Shown: in pieces, positions 1 to 6,675 of the stretch
Layout: the number at the start of each line of letters is the position of its first letter
Numbering within the stretch: position 1 is the first letter of the stretch
From: JAVBQL01 sp031549085
Lineage (GTDB): Bacteria > Spirochaetota > GWE2-31-10 > MWDO01
Assembly (NCBI GenBank): GCA_031549085.1
Contig: JAVBQL010000010.1
Span: forward strand, 47,491 to 111,490
DNA length: 64,000 nucleotides
Reading direction: 5' to 3'
The notes under the pieces: generated by a model
Databases searched by the model: none
Told to the model about the DNA's origin: nothing
What the model saw: only the letters and a program-made list of their open reading frames with translations
Program-made: the position numbers and the translations under genes

Positions 1-333
1 TGAGGCACTCATCTTCTCTGTTGTCCTTGTATCCTCATTTTTTAGGTAGCGAAGGGTATCATATGCAACAATTTTATATGTCTCTGTGATATCCGCCTCT
101 ATGCTAAAAATGAAGCCAAAAAATATCTTTTTACTATCTATTTTATATTGCACTACACTGCCATTTTTAAGACTCTTTATTGTTAGTATATTATTTGGAT
201 CCTTCTTCAAAGAGAAGCTCAATTTACCTGGCTGACTCTTTAAAAATGTAGTGTGTACAATGTTACCTGCCAAACTTGTGATATCATATATCGCTTGTGT
301 CTCTATATCTTGATAAAGTAATTGGTGTTCCAA
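1..333 (-). CDS. XkdQ/YqbQ-like baseplate hub protein, N-terminal part
   Basis: The frame is open for 111 codons from a TTG at 333 to the edge of the window, so only the N-terminus is present. AAGGAG at 345-350 supports the TTG start. The translation begins M-E-H-Q-L-L-Y-Q-D-I-E-T, and near residues 90-105 reads A-Y-D-T-L-R-Y-L-K-N-E-D-T, typical of the XkdQ (late-control-D-like) hub proteins of PBSX-type tails. These form the centre of the baseplate between tube and spike. It follows the XkdP-like gene as expected, but a 255-bp gap holding an A-B repeat separates the two. No LysM-containing protein was seen between them. Confidence 0.75.
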   Translation of the reverse strand, partial: MEHQLLYQDIETQAIYDITSLAGNIVHTTFLKSQPGKLSFSLKKDPNNILTIKSLKNGSVVQYKIDSKKIFFGFIFSIEADITETYKIVAYDTLRYLKNEDTRTTEKMSAS

Positions 334-392
334 TTTCTTACATCTCCTTAATCTTATTCTAAACTAACAAATCATACATATAATGTGACACT

Positions 393-493
393 TGCTGTTT
401 GAAGCAATGGTGCTGAACAAAGATTTTGTCTTGGATTTTTGAAAAAAAAATCCACCAACAAAATCGACTTTAGCACTATTGCTTCAAACAGCA
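393..493 (+). repeat. A-type long hairpin repeat, copy A1
   Basis: A 22-bp outer stem (393-414 with 472-493) is perfect except for one G-T pair. Inside lies the conserved core AACAAAGATTTTGTC, a T-rich/A-rich inner hairpin, and AACAAAATCGACTTT. The stem differs from copy A2 at several positions, each compensated on the other arm. It lies between the XkdP-like and XkdQ-like genes, antisense to the tail operon. Confidence 0.85.
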
Positions 494-545
494 TCTCTTC
501 ATTATAGTTATCCATATTCATTATTCTATATTCATTATCTCTTTA

Positions 546-574
546 CCCCCCCCTATACTAGGGGGCAGGGGGGT
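546..574 (+). repeat. B-type C/G-run hairpin, copy B1 (partner of A1)
   Basis: A C-run, a short spacer, a G-run, then a second G-run ending GGGGGGTATAA. It lies 52 bp downstream of A1 in the A orientation. It resembles a strong hairpin but lacks a clear T tract on either strand, so a classical terminator is not obvious. Confidence 0.7.
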
Positions 575-588
575 ATAAAAAAGCGCCC

Positions 589-1008
589 TTAAACCCCTGT
601 CACAGGGGTCGCCCCATAGTCTCTATACTCTTTTAGGGTGAGGGTAAAATAGATATCCTCCTCCTCACCAGCAGAGTGCTTATAGTTTAAGCTCTCTATA
701 ACAACCTTTTTATTGATTGCAACGCTTCCACTTACAACAAATCTAAATGGCTTCTCTGCAAGTTGAAGATTCTTTAAAAACTCTAAGCCATCTTTTGGCT
801 CTCTCTCATCGTTGGCCTTCCAGAAAAAACTTGATACTTGAAATGATGCAAGCTTTGTCTCGCCAGGGATTATAATCTCACCCATCTTTAATACATTGAT
901 AGTTGTATTATTTGATGCGGTTGAGATTTCAAGAACCTCAGGGTTGTTTGGTAGAACCAAGGTGCCATTTTCACCTATTAAAGTAACTGTAACAGAATTA
1001 TTTTCCAC
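589..1008 (-). CDS. XkdP-like phage baseplate/tail protein
   Basis: This 139-residue protein resembles the N-terminal domain of XkdP/YqbP from PBSX-type tails: an E-I-S-T-A-S-N-N-T-T-I-N-V-L segment near residue 27, a G-E-I-I-I-P-G turn near 43, the S-S-F-F-W motif near 59, and a terminal F-T-L-T-L-K-E-Y-R-D-Y strand. Family members often carry a LysM domain after this; here the protein stops, so it is a short form. The start is GTG at 1008, sharing one base with the tape-measure stop codon, with GGAGG upstream, which implies translational coupling. It is probably a baseplate component joining tube to hub; that role is inferred from synteny. Confidence 0.75.
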   Translation of the reverse strand: MENNSVTVTLIGENGTLVLPNNPEVLEISTASNNTTINVLKMGEIIIPGETKLASFQVSSFFWKANDEREPKDGLEFLKNLQLAEKPFRFVVSGSVAINKKVVIESLNYKHSAGEEEDIYFTLTLKEYRDYGATPVTGV

Positions 1009-2855
1009 TATGCATACCTCCTCCTTCCCATTCTTGATGAAGAGGCCTCTTCAAGCCCATCAACAATTTTCTCCACTACAGTATCTATATCAACATCTTT
1101 GCTGATATGATCTATATAGACATTAACCACAGGACTTGATTGATTGTTATTAACAACAGGGTTACTACCCGCAGGTGCACCCAATGCATTTGCAGTGCTA
1201 TTTGGTAGATTTAGCTCCTTTGTCCCATCTGGCTTTAACATATTTTTATCAACTATATTTTCTCTGTTGATTTTTGGGTTGAAATCAGGTGTTGGTTTTG
1301 GACCTCCCATATTGAGCATGCTATTTTGCGCATCTTTTACAGAGTTTCCAGCCGCTTCACCTGCTTTATATCCAGCTTTTGCAGAATCTACTACATTTAG
1401 CTTCTTTAATCCCAAGCCTGATGAGGTTATATCAACATTATTTACTACTTTTTTGTAATTTTCATCTGGAGCAACCTTGTTTACAAGGTCATCAGCAGCA
1501 CTCTTCATACCTGCTCGAAAGTTGCTTATTCCACTTGCAAGCTTGCTTCCAAAGACAAAATCTATCCACTCTGCAATCTTCTCTATAACCATAAGCACAT
1601 TATCAGCCAATCCATGAAATAGATATATTACACTTGAAATTGGATTTTTAAAGATATTTGCGAAGAAGTTTACAAATTCGATTACTCTATTTATTAGGAA
1701 GTTCCACCCAATAGCAACCCTATCAAAGAGCCCCAAAAATATATCCCATATAAGTGCTCCAAGCCCTGCAAATAGACCACAGATGAAACCCAATATCTGA
1801 TCTATTGTGACGCCTGCCTCACTTAATATACCTACTAGAAATATTATTGTTCCTATGATTAGAACTAGAGGCCAGTTTGCTATTATCCATGATACAGCCA
1901 TAACTGCCGCCACAGCTCCAACAACAAGCACCAGCTCACTGAGGTGCTCCTTTATAAAATCTACCCCCTTCATGATTGGTTCCATCATAAAGGTTGAAAT
2001 ACTTTGAAATATCTCCATAAATGCTATCTTTAGACCAATGAGAGCCCCACCAACCTCAGCCTGCATAGTTTCGAAGGAGTTTGAGAGATTTGTTACCTTT
2101 CCAACATCTGTCTCTGCCAAGGCTTGATTTATTCCGCCAATATTATCCTCTACTATCTTTGCAAGTTCAGAAGCTCTCTCCTCTTCAGAGCCAAACTTAA
2201 ATATCTCTTTTTGTGCATCAGTCACTATCAATCCTAGTGATGCTAGAGCATCTGTGTTTCCGCCCATAATCTGTCCAAAGATAGCTCCAGCCTCTGCAGC
2301 ATCCTTTTGGCTTGCACTAAAACCGTGCTGCTTTGCCAAAATATCGGTCATAGCTGGCATCAGTGTCTTTAGGGTGTCACCCTTTTGTACATACATAGCG
2401 AGCTCCTCCGAGCCGCTAACCAATGTCTTTGCACTCACCACTCCCAATTTTTCGAGTTCACCAGAGTAGTTGATAACGCTCTTGATATTCTCATCGGTTG
2501 CTCCCATATTAGTACGCATACTTACAGCAAGGCCAGCTTGTGCAGTTGCCATCTCTGTATAGGAAGCAATGGCAGCATCTGCCATTGATAAAATGCTATC
2601 TCCAACTTCACCACTTACTTTTGAAAAACTCTGAAGAGTCTCAGCAGCCTTCTCTGCAGAACTTTTTGTCTTTGCTATATGATTATTTATCTCAACAAAT
2701 GAATTGCTAGTATTATTTAGAGTATTATTAACATTGGTCATACTCATAGACAAATTCATATTTGTCTGATTTAGGGTCTGCTGTGTAAGATTGAGTTGAT
2801 TAAATGTATAGTTCGCAGCCTTAGCGGATGCTGAAGAATCTCCTGCACTTGCCAT
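1008..2855 (-). CDS. Phage tail tape measure protein
   Basis: This 615-residue protein directly follows the frameshifted tail chaperone, the standard place for a tape measure. The N-terminus (about 1-90) is rich in Asn, Thr and Gln and predicted helical. Alanine-rich helical segments with F-S-K-V-S-G-E-V-G follow. A strongly hydrophobic stretch at about 303-370, typical of tape measures that cross the inner membrane on ejection, precedes a flexible Pro/Asn-rich region near 520-575 and a basic R-R-R-Y-A end. It sets tail length and is delivered through the tube. The modest length would predict a short tail of roughly 90 nm by the usual rule of thumb; this is inference. The ATG at 2855 is the clear start. 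Confidence 0.85.
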   Translation of the reverse strand: MASAGDSSASAKAANYTFNQLNLTQQTLNQTNMNLSMSMTNVNNTLNNTSNSFVEINNHIAKTKSSAEKAAETLQSFSKVSGEVGDSILSMADAAIASYTEMATAQAGLAVSMRTNMGATDENIKSVINYSGELEKLGVVSAKTLVSGSEELAMYVQKGDTLKTLMPAMTDILAKQHGFSASQKDAAEAGAIFGQIMGGNTDALASLGLIVTDAQKEIFKFGSEEERASELAKIVEDNIGGINQALAETDVGKVTNLSNSFETMQAEVGGALIGLKIAFMEIFQSISTFMMEPIMKGVDFIKEHLSELVLVVGAVAAVMAVSWIIANWPLVLIIGTIIFLVGILSEAGVTIDQILGFICGLFAGLGALIWDIFLGLFDRVAIGWNFLINRVIEFVNFFANIFKNPISSVIYLFHGLADNVLMVIEKIAEWIDFVFGSKLASGISNFRAGMKSAADDLVNKVAPDENYKKVVNNVDITSSGLGLKKLNVVDSAKAGYKAGEAAGNSVKDAQNSMLNMGGPKPTPDFNPKINRENIVDKNMLKPDGTKELNLPNSTANALGAPAGSNPVVNNNQSSPVVNVYIDHISKDVDIDTVVEKIVDGLEEASSSRMGRRRYA

Positions 2856-2875
2856 CTATTTTATATTCCTTAATT

Positions 2876-3441
2876 CTATTTTGTTTTTAGTTTCTCTCTC
2901 TCTTTCTGCTCTTCTTCTATCTTTAACACAATAGCTGCTATTGTGAATGCCTTCTCTTTTGATGGAAGATTAACGAACTTATCTGGTCTCCACCCAAAGT
3001 TTAGGAGGGTGTAGGCACAAATTTTTGCTTCGCTATCTTCCTTTATTAGTTTTTTGCCTCTTCAACCTCTTCGTTAATATCAACATTAAAACCGCTATAT
3101 TTACAGATTTGCTCTGATATATCAGCAATCTCTCCCGCCAAAAGTTTATCCATAACAAAGTGCTCTGGCAATTTGTAGCCAGCCTTTGTTAAAAAATCGA
3201 CATTTGATATATTTGGGTCGATTGTATGGTATGCAACGACAAGCGCATTAAATTTGTTGTTATCAAAGGTCATACCCTTTGCAGTGATGCTGCTTTTGCA
3301 TTGGTCTTGATAAGATTTATGATCTTTCCCCTTCATAGGTTTGATTGTAATCTCGCCAAGTCTCTCTCCAGCATATATCTTCTTTGACATGCTCTCCACA
3401 TTTGGCAGAGATAAAAATTGATCCAATTTTGATGTTGACAT
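2876..3441 (-). CDS. Tail assembly chaperone, -1 frameshift product (XkdN plus extension, gpG-GT-like)
   Basis: If ribosomes slip -1 at 3049-3055, the chaperone is extended by 57 residues past its normal stop at 3046, ending with TAG at 2876. The extension frame has no other stop. It encodes a sensible acidic then basic segment that includes N-F-G-W-R-P-D-K-F-V-N and ends in charged helix K-I-E-E-E-Q-K-E-R-E. In tailed phages the short and long chaperone forms (lambda gpG and gpGT) act together to bring tape measure and tube subunits together. The extension lies just before the tape-measure gene, as it does in other phages. Slippery site and open frame are seen; the efficiency of shifting is unknown. 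Confidence 0.85.
3046..3441 (-). CDS. Tail assembly chaperone, unshifted form (XkdN-like)
   Basis: The protein is about 131 residues starting M-S-T-S-K-L-D-Q-F at ATG 3441, with GGGAGGAG upstream. The open frame continues further upstream to 3531, but the Shine-Dalgarno and the polar start favour 3441. It contains R-L-G-E-I-T-I-K-P-M-K-G-K and a T-I-D-P-N-I-S-N segment typical of the XkdN/YqbN family of tail assembly chaperones. These keep the tape measure soluble and recruit tube protein during assembly; they are absent from the finished particle. It sits between tube and tape-measure genes as expected, though a 384-bp gap with A-B repeats separates it from the tube gene. Confidence 0.8.
   Translation of the reverse strand: MSTSKLDQFLSLPNVESMSKKIYAGERLGEITIKPMKGKDHKSYQDQCKSSITAKGMTFDNNKFNALVVAYHTIDPNISNVDFLTKAGYKLPEHFVMDKLLAGEIADISEQICKYSGFNVDINEEVEEAKN
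3049..3055 (-). promoter_or_regulatory. Programmed -1 ribosomal frameshift slippery heptamer
   Basis: On the minus strand the heptamer A-AAA-AAC lies in the X-XXY-YYZ frame (codons GCA AAA AAC), followed immediately by the zero-frame TAA. This is one of the best-known -1 slip sequences, and the stop codon abutting it is common in phage G/GT genes. No stable downstream pseudoknot was recognised by eye. Confidence 0.85.
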
Positions 3442-3520
3442 AAAAAAACTCCTCCCACTTCTTCTCTTTATATTAATAATTGCTAATAAAGATTTTTTAA
3501 AAAAATCTATCTGGCCATAG

Positions 3521-3572
3521 AATATTAACAAAGGTTTTATCTTGGCTTCGCAAAATAAAATCGACTTTAATG
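3521..3572 (+). repeat. Short or degenerate A-type repeat, copy A3
   Basis: It has the conserved A core (ATTAACAAAGGTTTTAT ... ATAAAATCGACTTTAAT) around a GC-TTC-GC mini-hairpin, but the outer arms pair over only about 5 bp. It lies just upstream of A2 and has no B partner of its own. Confidence 0.6.
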
Positions 3573-3579
3573 TAGTACT

Positions 3580-3679
3580 TGCAGTTTGTGCTAATAGTGC
3601 TTAACAAAGATTTTGTCTTGGATTTTTGAAAAAAAATCCACTAACAAAATCGACTTTAGCACTATTAGCACAAACTGCA
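3580..3679 (+). repeat. A-type long hairpin repeat, copy A2
   Basis: A perfect 22-bp outer stem (3580-3601 with 3658-3679) flanks the conserved core TTAACAAAGATTTTGTC ... CTAACAAAATCGACTTT. Compared with A1 the core is nearly identical, while at least five stem positions differ and every change is compensated on the opposite arm. The same CTCTTCATTATAG follows as in A1. Confidence 0.88.
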
Positions 3680-3705
3680 TCTCTTCATTATAGATGTACC
3701 TATTC

Positions 3706-3746
3706 TATCTTTATCTATCTTTATCTATCTTTATCTATCTTTATCT
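3706..3746 (+). repeat. Tandem 10-bp repeat
   Basis: About four copies of ATCTATCTTT in tandem lie between A2 and B2. They account for the larger A-to-B spacing in this copy. Confidence 0.85.
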
Positions 3747-3761
3747 TATTATTTCTAAACT

Positions 3762-3791
3762 CCCCCTCCTATGTAGGAGGGGGCGGGGGGG
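3762..3791 (+). repeat. B-type C/G-run hairpin, copy B2 (partner of A2)
   Basis: CCCCCTCCTA-TG-TAGGAGGGGG is a near-perfect 10-bp palindrome, followed by a second G-run (GGGGGGGT) and GATAGATAAAA. It lies 82 bp downstream of A2, directly before the end of the tail-tube gene on the opposite strand. Confidence 0.8.
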
Positions 3792-3825
3792 TGATAGATA
3801 AAAAACCTATCCCCTAAAAACTTTT

Positions 3826-4284
3826 TTATAAATATGGTTGAAATTTGCTTAAAATTTCTGCACCTGTGAATGTAAAGTTTGTTGTTCTCTCTAAAGTATC
3901 AGCTTCTGTATCAAGCTTTGCAAACTCCATCTCATCAAAGTTAACTTGCTCAAGCATTATAGATTGTGTGCCAATCTTAGAACCAAGGTCAACATTGTTG
4001 ATAACTATCATAAAGTAGGTATCAACACCTGTCTTCATATAGTCTATCATCATTTGTACCTCATCAGTTGATACATAGTAGAATGTAACACTTCCTGTCG
4101 CATTGTAGCCAGTTGCTTTATATTGAGAGCCTCTTTGACCAAGAGTCTTTACCTCTTTTTTGTTTTTAGTAACTTTTGCAGATATTGACTTCACGTGTGC
4201 AAAGGGTTTAATCTCTCCATTTATTGTTGCATAGATTGAGCCCTCTTTTCCACTGATGGTATCTTTTGCTAATAAAAAATCCAT
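3826..4284 (-). CDS. Phage tail tube protein (XkdM-like)
   Basis: This 152-residue protein follows the sheath gene by 15 bp. It shows the features of the XkdM/YqbM tube family: M-D-F-L-L-A-K-D-T-I-S-G-K-E-G near the N-terminus, a beta-rich body with K-T-L-G-Q-R-G-S-Q-Y-K-A-T-G-Y, and G-S-V-T-F-Y-Y-V-S. The subunits stack as hexameric rings to make the inner tube of a contractile tail. The length is close to the family norm. An ATG start with AAGGAG upstream is clear. Confidence 0.85.
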   Translation of the reverse strand: MDFLLAKDTISGKEGSIYATINGEIKPFAHVKSISAKVTKNKKEVKTLGQRGSQYKATGYNATGSVTFYYVSTDEVQMMIDYMKTGVDTYFMIVINNVDLGSKIGTQSIMLEQVNFDEMEFAKLDTEADTLERTTNFTFTGAEILSKFQPYL

Positions 4285-4299
4285 TTAAATACTCCTTTG

Positions 4300-5622
4300 T
4301 TATGTGTTGAGATATACGGTTAAATATAGCTTCTCCATGCTGTCAACAGGCTTAATCCAAAGCTTTGCTACAACAGAGTCAAGCCTATCACCAATCTTTA
4401 TCTCGATATCTTCAGCACCCTTAAAATCTTGGATAGCTCCAATTTTTTGCATATTGTTGCAGTAGCTAACGAGGTCAGACATAAAAATCTTGTGTCCAAT
4501 CTCATTGTTATCCACCTTACCTATATATTTGGACTCCCAAATATCTTTTACACTCGTTCCAATCTCATCAAGTGTTCTAACAATTCTATTCTTGCCAAAT
4601 ACATAGTTCTTTTTTGAGGTGAAACTGTGGTAGCTATTTATATCTTGCTCAACTTTTATTGTTCCATCTTGGTTAGGAGAGAGAACTAATTGTCCATTTT
4701 GAAGAGCCTTTTTAATCTCACTATTTTTTAGCTGTCCATCAATTGCAGTTGCACCTAATATTACTTGCCCACTATTAGATTTTGTCGCATTTGAACCTGC
4801 AGTTATTGCAGCATATACAATTGCAAACTCCTCTTTTGTGAAGCTGGCACTGTTTATTGTTGCACCATTAATATTATTGATTATACCTTCATAGTCGCTT
4901 GAAATATAGTCAGCAACAACAGCCTGAACATATTTTCCCTCATCATTTCTTTGAGTCTTAATGAATGCCTCTATGCTTGCTTTGATAGTTATATCAGTTG
5001 TGGCAGCACCCATAGTATTCCACTTAGCAGTCTCCAATAGACGGAAATAGTTTGGATAGTTGTCTGCCTCAAGGGCATCTCCATTTGAACCGCCTGATAG
5101 TGGTAGTCCCGGTGTAGGTGAGAGTGTTCCCTCTATCACCACATAGCTGTTCTGTTTCAAATCAGCAACAGATGAGACCTTTTGGCTATCAACCAAGCTC
5201 CCTTTTAGATATGTGTTTACCTCAAATAGAGCACCATCTTCTGTAACAGATATGGTAAGTGAGTTGCCAAGCTCTCCAGCATATTTCGCAGTTGCTGTAA
5301 GACCCACCGACTCTGCAGTGGCTTTAGTGCCATCGACATCAGCTCTAAATATCTTTGCTGTTGTACAATATCTCAATGCCTCTCTTACAATTTTTGATTC
5401 ATCATCAAATGCTGTAAAACCTATCTTTGCTAGGCTCTCACCATTTAATAGTTCAGAGTTTGAAACCTCAATAAGTTTACCATTTTCACCCCAAGATAGT
5501 GGAAGCATAAAGGTTACAATTCCACGCTCTCCAATGCCCATAGAGGGCTTATCTATAGACTCAAAGTTTATATATGCACCTGGTCTATCTTTGTTTTCAG
5601 TATCAAAATTACCGCCTGCCAT
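4300..5622 (-). CDS. Phage contractile tail sheath protein (XkdK-like)
   Basis: This 440-residue protein has the hallmark N-terminus D-R-P-G-A-Y-I-N-F-E-S near residues 12-22 and G-I-V-T-F-M-L-P-L-S-W-G near 34-45. These are conserved in XkdK/YqbK sheath proteins of PBSX-like and Clostridium contractile tails. The middle domain (A-K-Y-A-G-E-L-G-N-S-L near 112) and a C-terminal beta domain with W-I-K-P-V-D-S-M-E also fit. Sheath rings around the tube contract to drive it through a target envelope. The presence of this gene separates the module from siphophage-type tails. Confidence 0.92.
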   Translation of the reverse strand: MAGGNFDTENKDRPGAYINFESIDKPSMGIGERGIVTFMLPLSWGENGKLIEVSNSELLNGESLAKIGFTAFDDESKIVREALRYCTTAKIFRADVDGTKATAESVGLTATAKYAGELGNSLTISVTEDGALFEVNTYLKGSLVDSQKVSSVADLKQNSYVVIEGTLSPTPGLPLSGGSNGDALEADNYPNYFRLLETAKWNTMGAATTDITIKASIEAFIKTQRNDEGKYVQAVVADYISSDYEGIINNINGATINSASFTKEEFAIVYAAITAGSNATKSNSGQVILGATAIDGQLKNSEIKKALQNGQLVLSPNQDGTIKVEQDINSYHSFTSKKNYVFGKNRIVRTLDEIGTSVKDIWESKYIGKVDNNEIGHKIFMSDLVSYCNNMQKIGAIQDFKGAEDIEIKIGDRLDSVVAKLWIKPVDSMEKLYLTVYLNT

Positions 5623-5643
5623 CTACTTTTCTTCTCCTTATTC

Positions 5644-6093
5644 TTATAATTTTATATTTAACTCCAATTCTTGCATCTTAGCTGCATCAAGCCTCTCTTT
5701 TGTAACTTGAATAATTATGTTGCAAAAATAGTTTAAAATTCCATCCTCTTTCTCATACTTTGCCTCTGTTATACCAACTTCAAAGCCCTCTATGTTTATA
5801 GTGTTTAGTTCACTTAATAACTTTAGCCCCACACCATCAAGCCTCTCTTGAAGATTGCCCTCAGAAGATGGAGTGCTTGAAATTATATATTGAATGTTGA
5901 AAGAGTAGTCCAAAGACCAGCGATTTTTTCTGCCCTCACTTTTGGTAATTGATTGTTGAGTAACCAAAAAATATGGATAGGTAACACTATCTTCACCAAT
6001 TTTCTCTTTGGAACAGATCACATCTGGAAAGATTTTTGCTATCTCACTGCAGAGAAGAAGCTTTATAGTCTCTCCATTTATTGTATAACTCAT
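5644..6093 (-). CDS. Phage tail terminator-like protein
   Basis: This 149-residue protein is the first gene of the visible tail operon, 21 bp upstream of the sheath. It carries T-Y-P-Y-F-L-V-T-Q-Q followed by a basic R-K-N-R-W-S-L-D-Y-S-F-N-I-Q-Y segment, as in the DUF6838/XkdJ-type tail terminator proteins of Firmicutes contractile phages. Such proteins cap the tube and mark where head and tail join. In a complete phage the head-completion genes should precede it; here none does. Confidence 0.65.
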   Translation of the reverse strand: MSYTINGETIKLLLCSEIAKIFPDVICSKEKIGEDSVTYPYFLVTQQSITKSEGRKNRWSLDYSFNIQYIISSTPSSEGNLQERLDGVGLKLLSELNTINIEGFEVGITEAKYEKEDGILNYFCNIIIQVTKERLDAAKMQELELNIKL

Positions 6094-6649
6094 TTTTTTG
6101 CCCTTTAAGATTTGACAATAGAATACTTTTTTTATTTAAGCTTAAAGATAAGATAAAAACTTTAAAATATGCATGACTCTATATCTTCTCTACTATTGGA
6201 TAGTTTGTAATATCAAGAATTGTTATTACATAAAAAAGTCTTAAATTATCTTGTAAGCAGGCCTAATATAGCCTCAAAGCCATTCTCAAATCAAGCCAAC
6301 TTTAAAATTTTCTTTTGCTGTTTATTAAATAGAGAAGATAAAGTGATTATTGATAAATATGTCTTTTCAACTTATGAAACAATTATCTCAAGAGAGTTAT
6401 ATTTTATAATCAAATAAATTATTAAAAAATTATAAAAAATTATAAAAAAATGATAATATAATTTTACATTTTATTATTTTATTAAAATAAAAATTTAAAA
6501 CGACTATAATACAATATAATTGTTATTTTTTGATTAAAGGTAAACAAAAAGTTTTTTTTAATAAAAAAAAGCTTTTATTTTATAATTAAAATTTTAAAAT
6601 AACTATTTTTCAGTGAATTTAATAATTTATTAATCCGAAATTCAAATTT
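6094..6649. other. AT-rich non-coding gap with decayed-looking DNA
   Basis: No convincing gene is seen. A plus-strand frame at 6220-6417 (65 codons) lacks a ribosome binding site and resembles nothing. The stretch is very A+T rich, with runs of T and A around 6540-6580 that form a near palindrome. It separates the tail operon from the transposase-like gene and may be a junction of inserted DNA. Confidence 0.5.
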
Positions 6650-6675
6650 ATGCTGATTAACATAAATTTGAATTT
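6638..6675. repeat. Perfect 15-bp inverted repeat overlapping the transposase start
   Basis: AAATTCAAATTTATG at 6638-6652 and its exact complement at 6661-6675 are separated by 8 bp. The putative ATG at 6650 lies inside the left arm. It may be an operator, a hairpin limiting translation, or part of an element end. Confidence 0.8.

Larger units (their letters stand above)
1..6093 (-). mobile_element. PBSX/Xkd-type contractile phage-tail operon (partial)
   Basis: Seven consecutive minus-strand genes follow the order of the Bacillus PBSX module XkdJ/K/M/N/O/P/Q: tail terminator, sheath, tube, assembly chaperone with frameshift, tape measure, XkdP-like and XkdQ-like baseplate proteins. A sheath gene makes the tail contractile. 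No capsid, portal, terminase or head-completion gene lies upstream of 6093, where AT-rich DNA and a transposase-like gene follow, and the module leaves the window at base 1. It could be a tailocin, part of a gene transfer agent, or a prophage whose head genes lie elsewhere. Two A-B repeats interrupt the operon. The module identity is recognised from family resemblance; its biological role is inference. Confidence 0.85.

Noticed and set aside
545..580. B-type hairpins as classical Rho-independent terminators
   Set aside because: No consistent T tract follows on either strand, several copies lie where no transcript needs ending, and they pair with A repeats in fixed orientation.
1144..1458. 104-codon frame antisense to the tape measure
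   Set aside because: No start signal; a shadow of the real minus-strand gene whose tail-operon context is clear.
393..3679. A repeats as a CRISPR array
   Set aside because: Copies are kilobases apart, are long hairpins, have no regular spacers, and no cas gene is in the window.
6220..6417. 65-codon plus-strand frame in the AT-rich gap
   Set aside because: No ribosome binding site, no recognisable domain, and composition like the flanking non-coding DNA.
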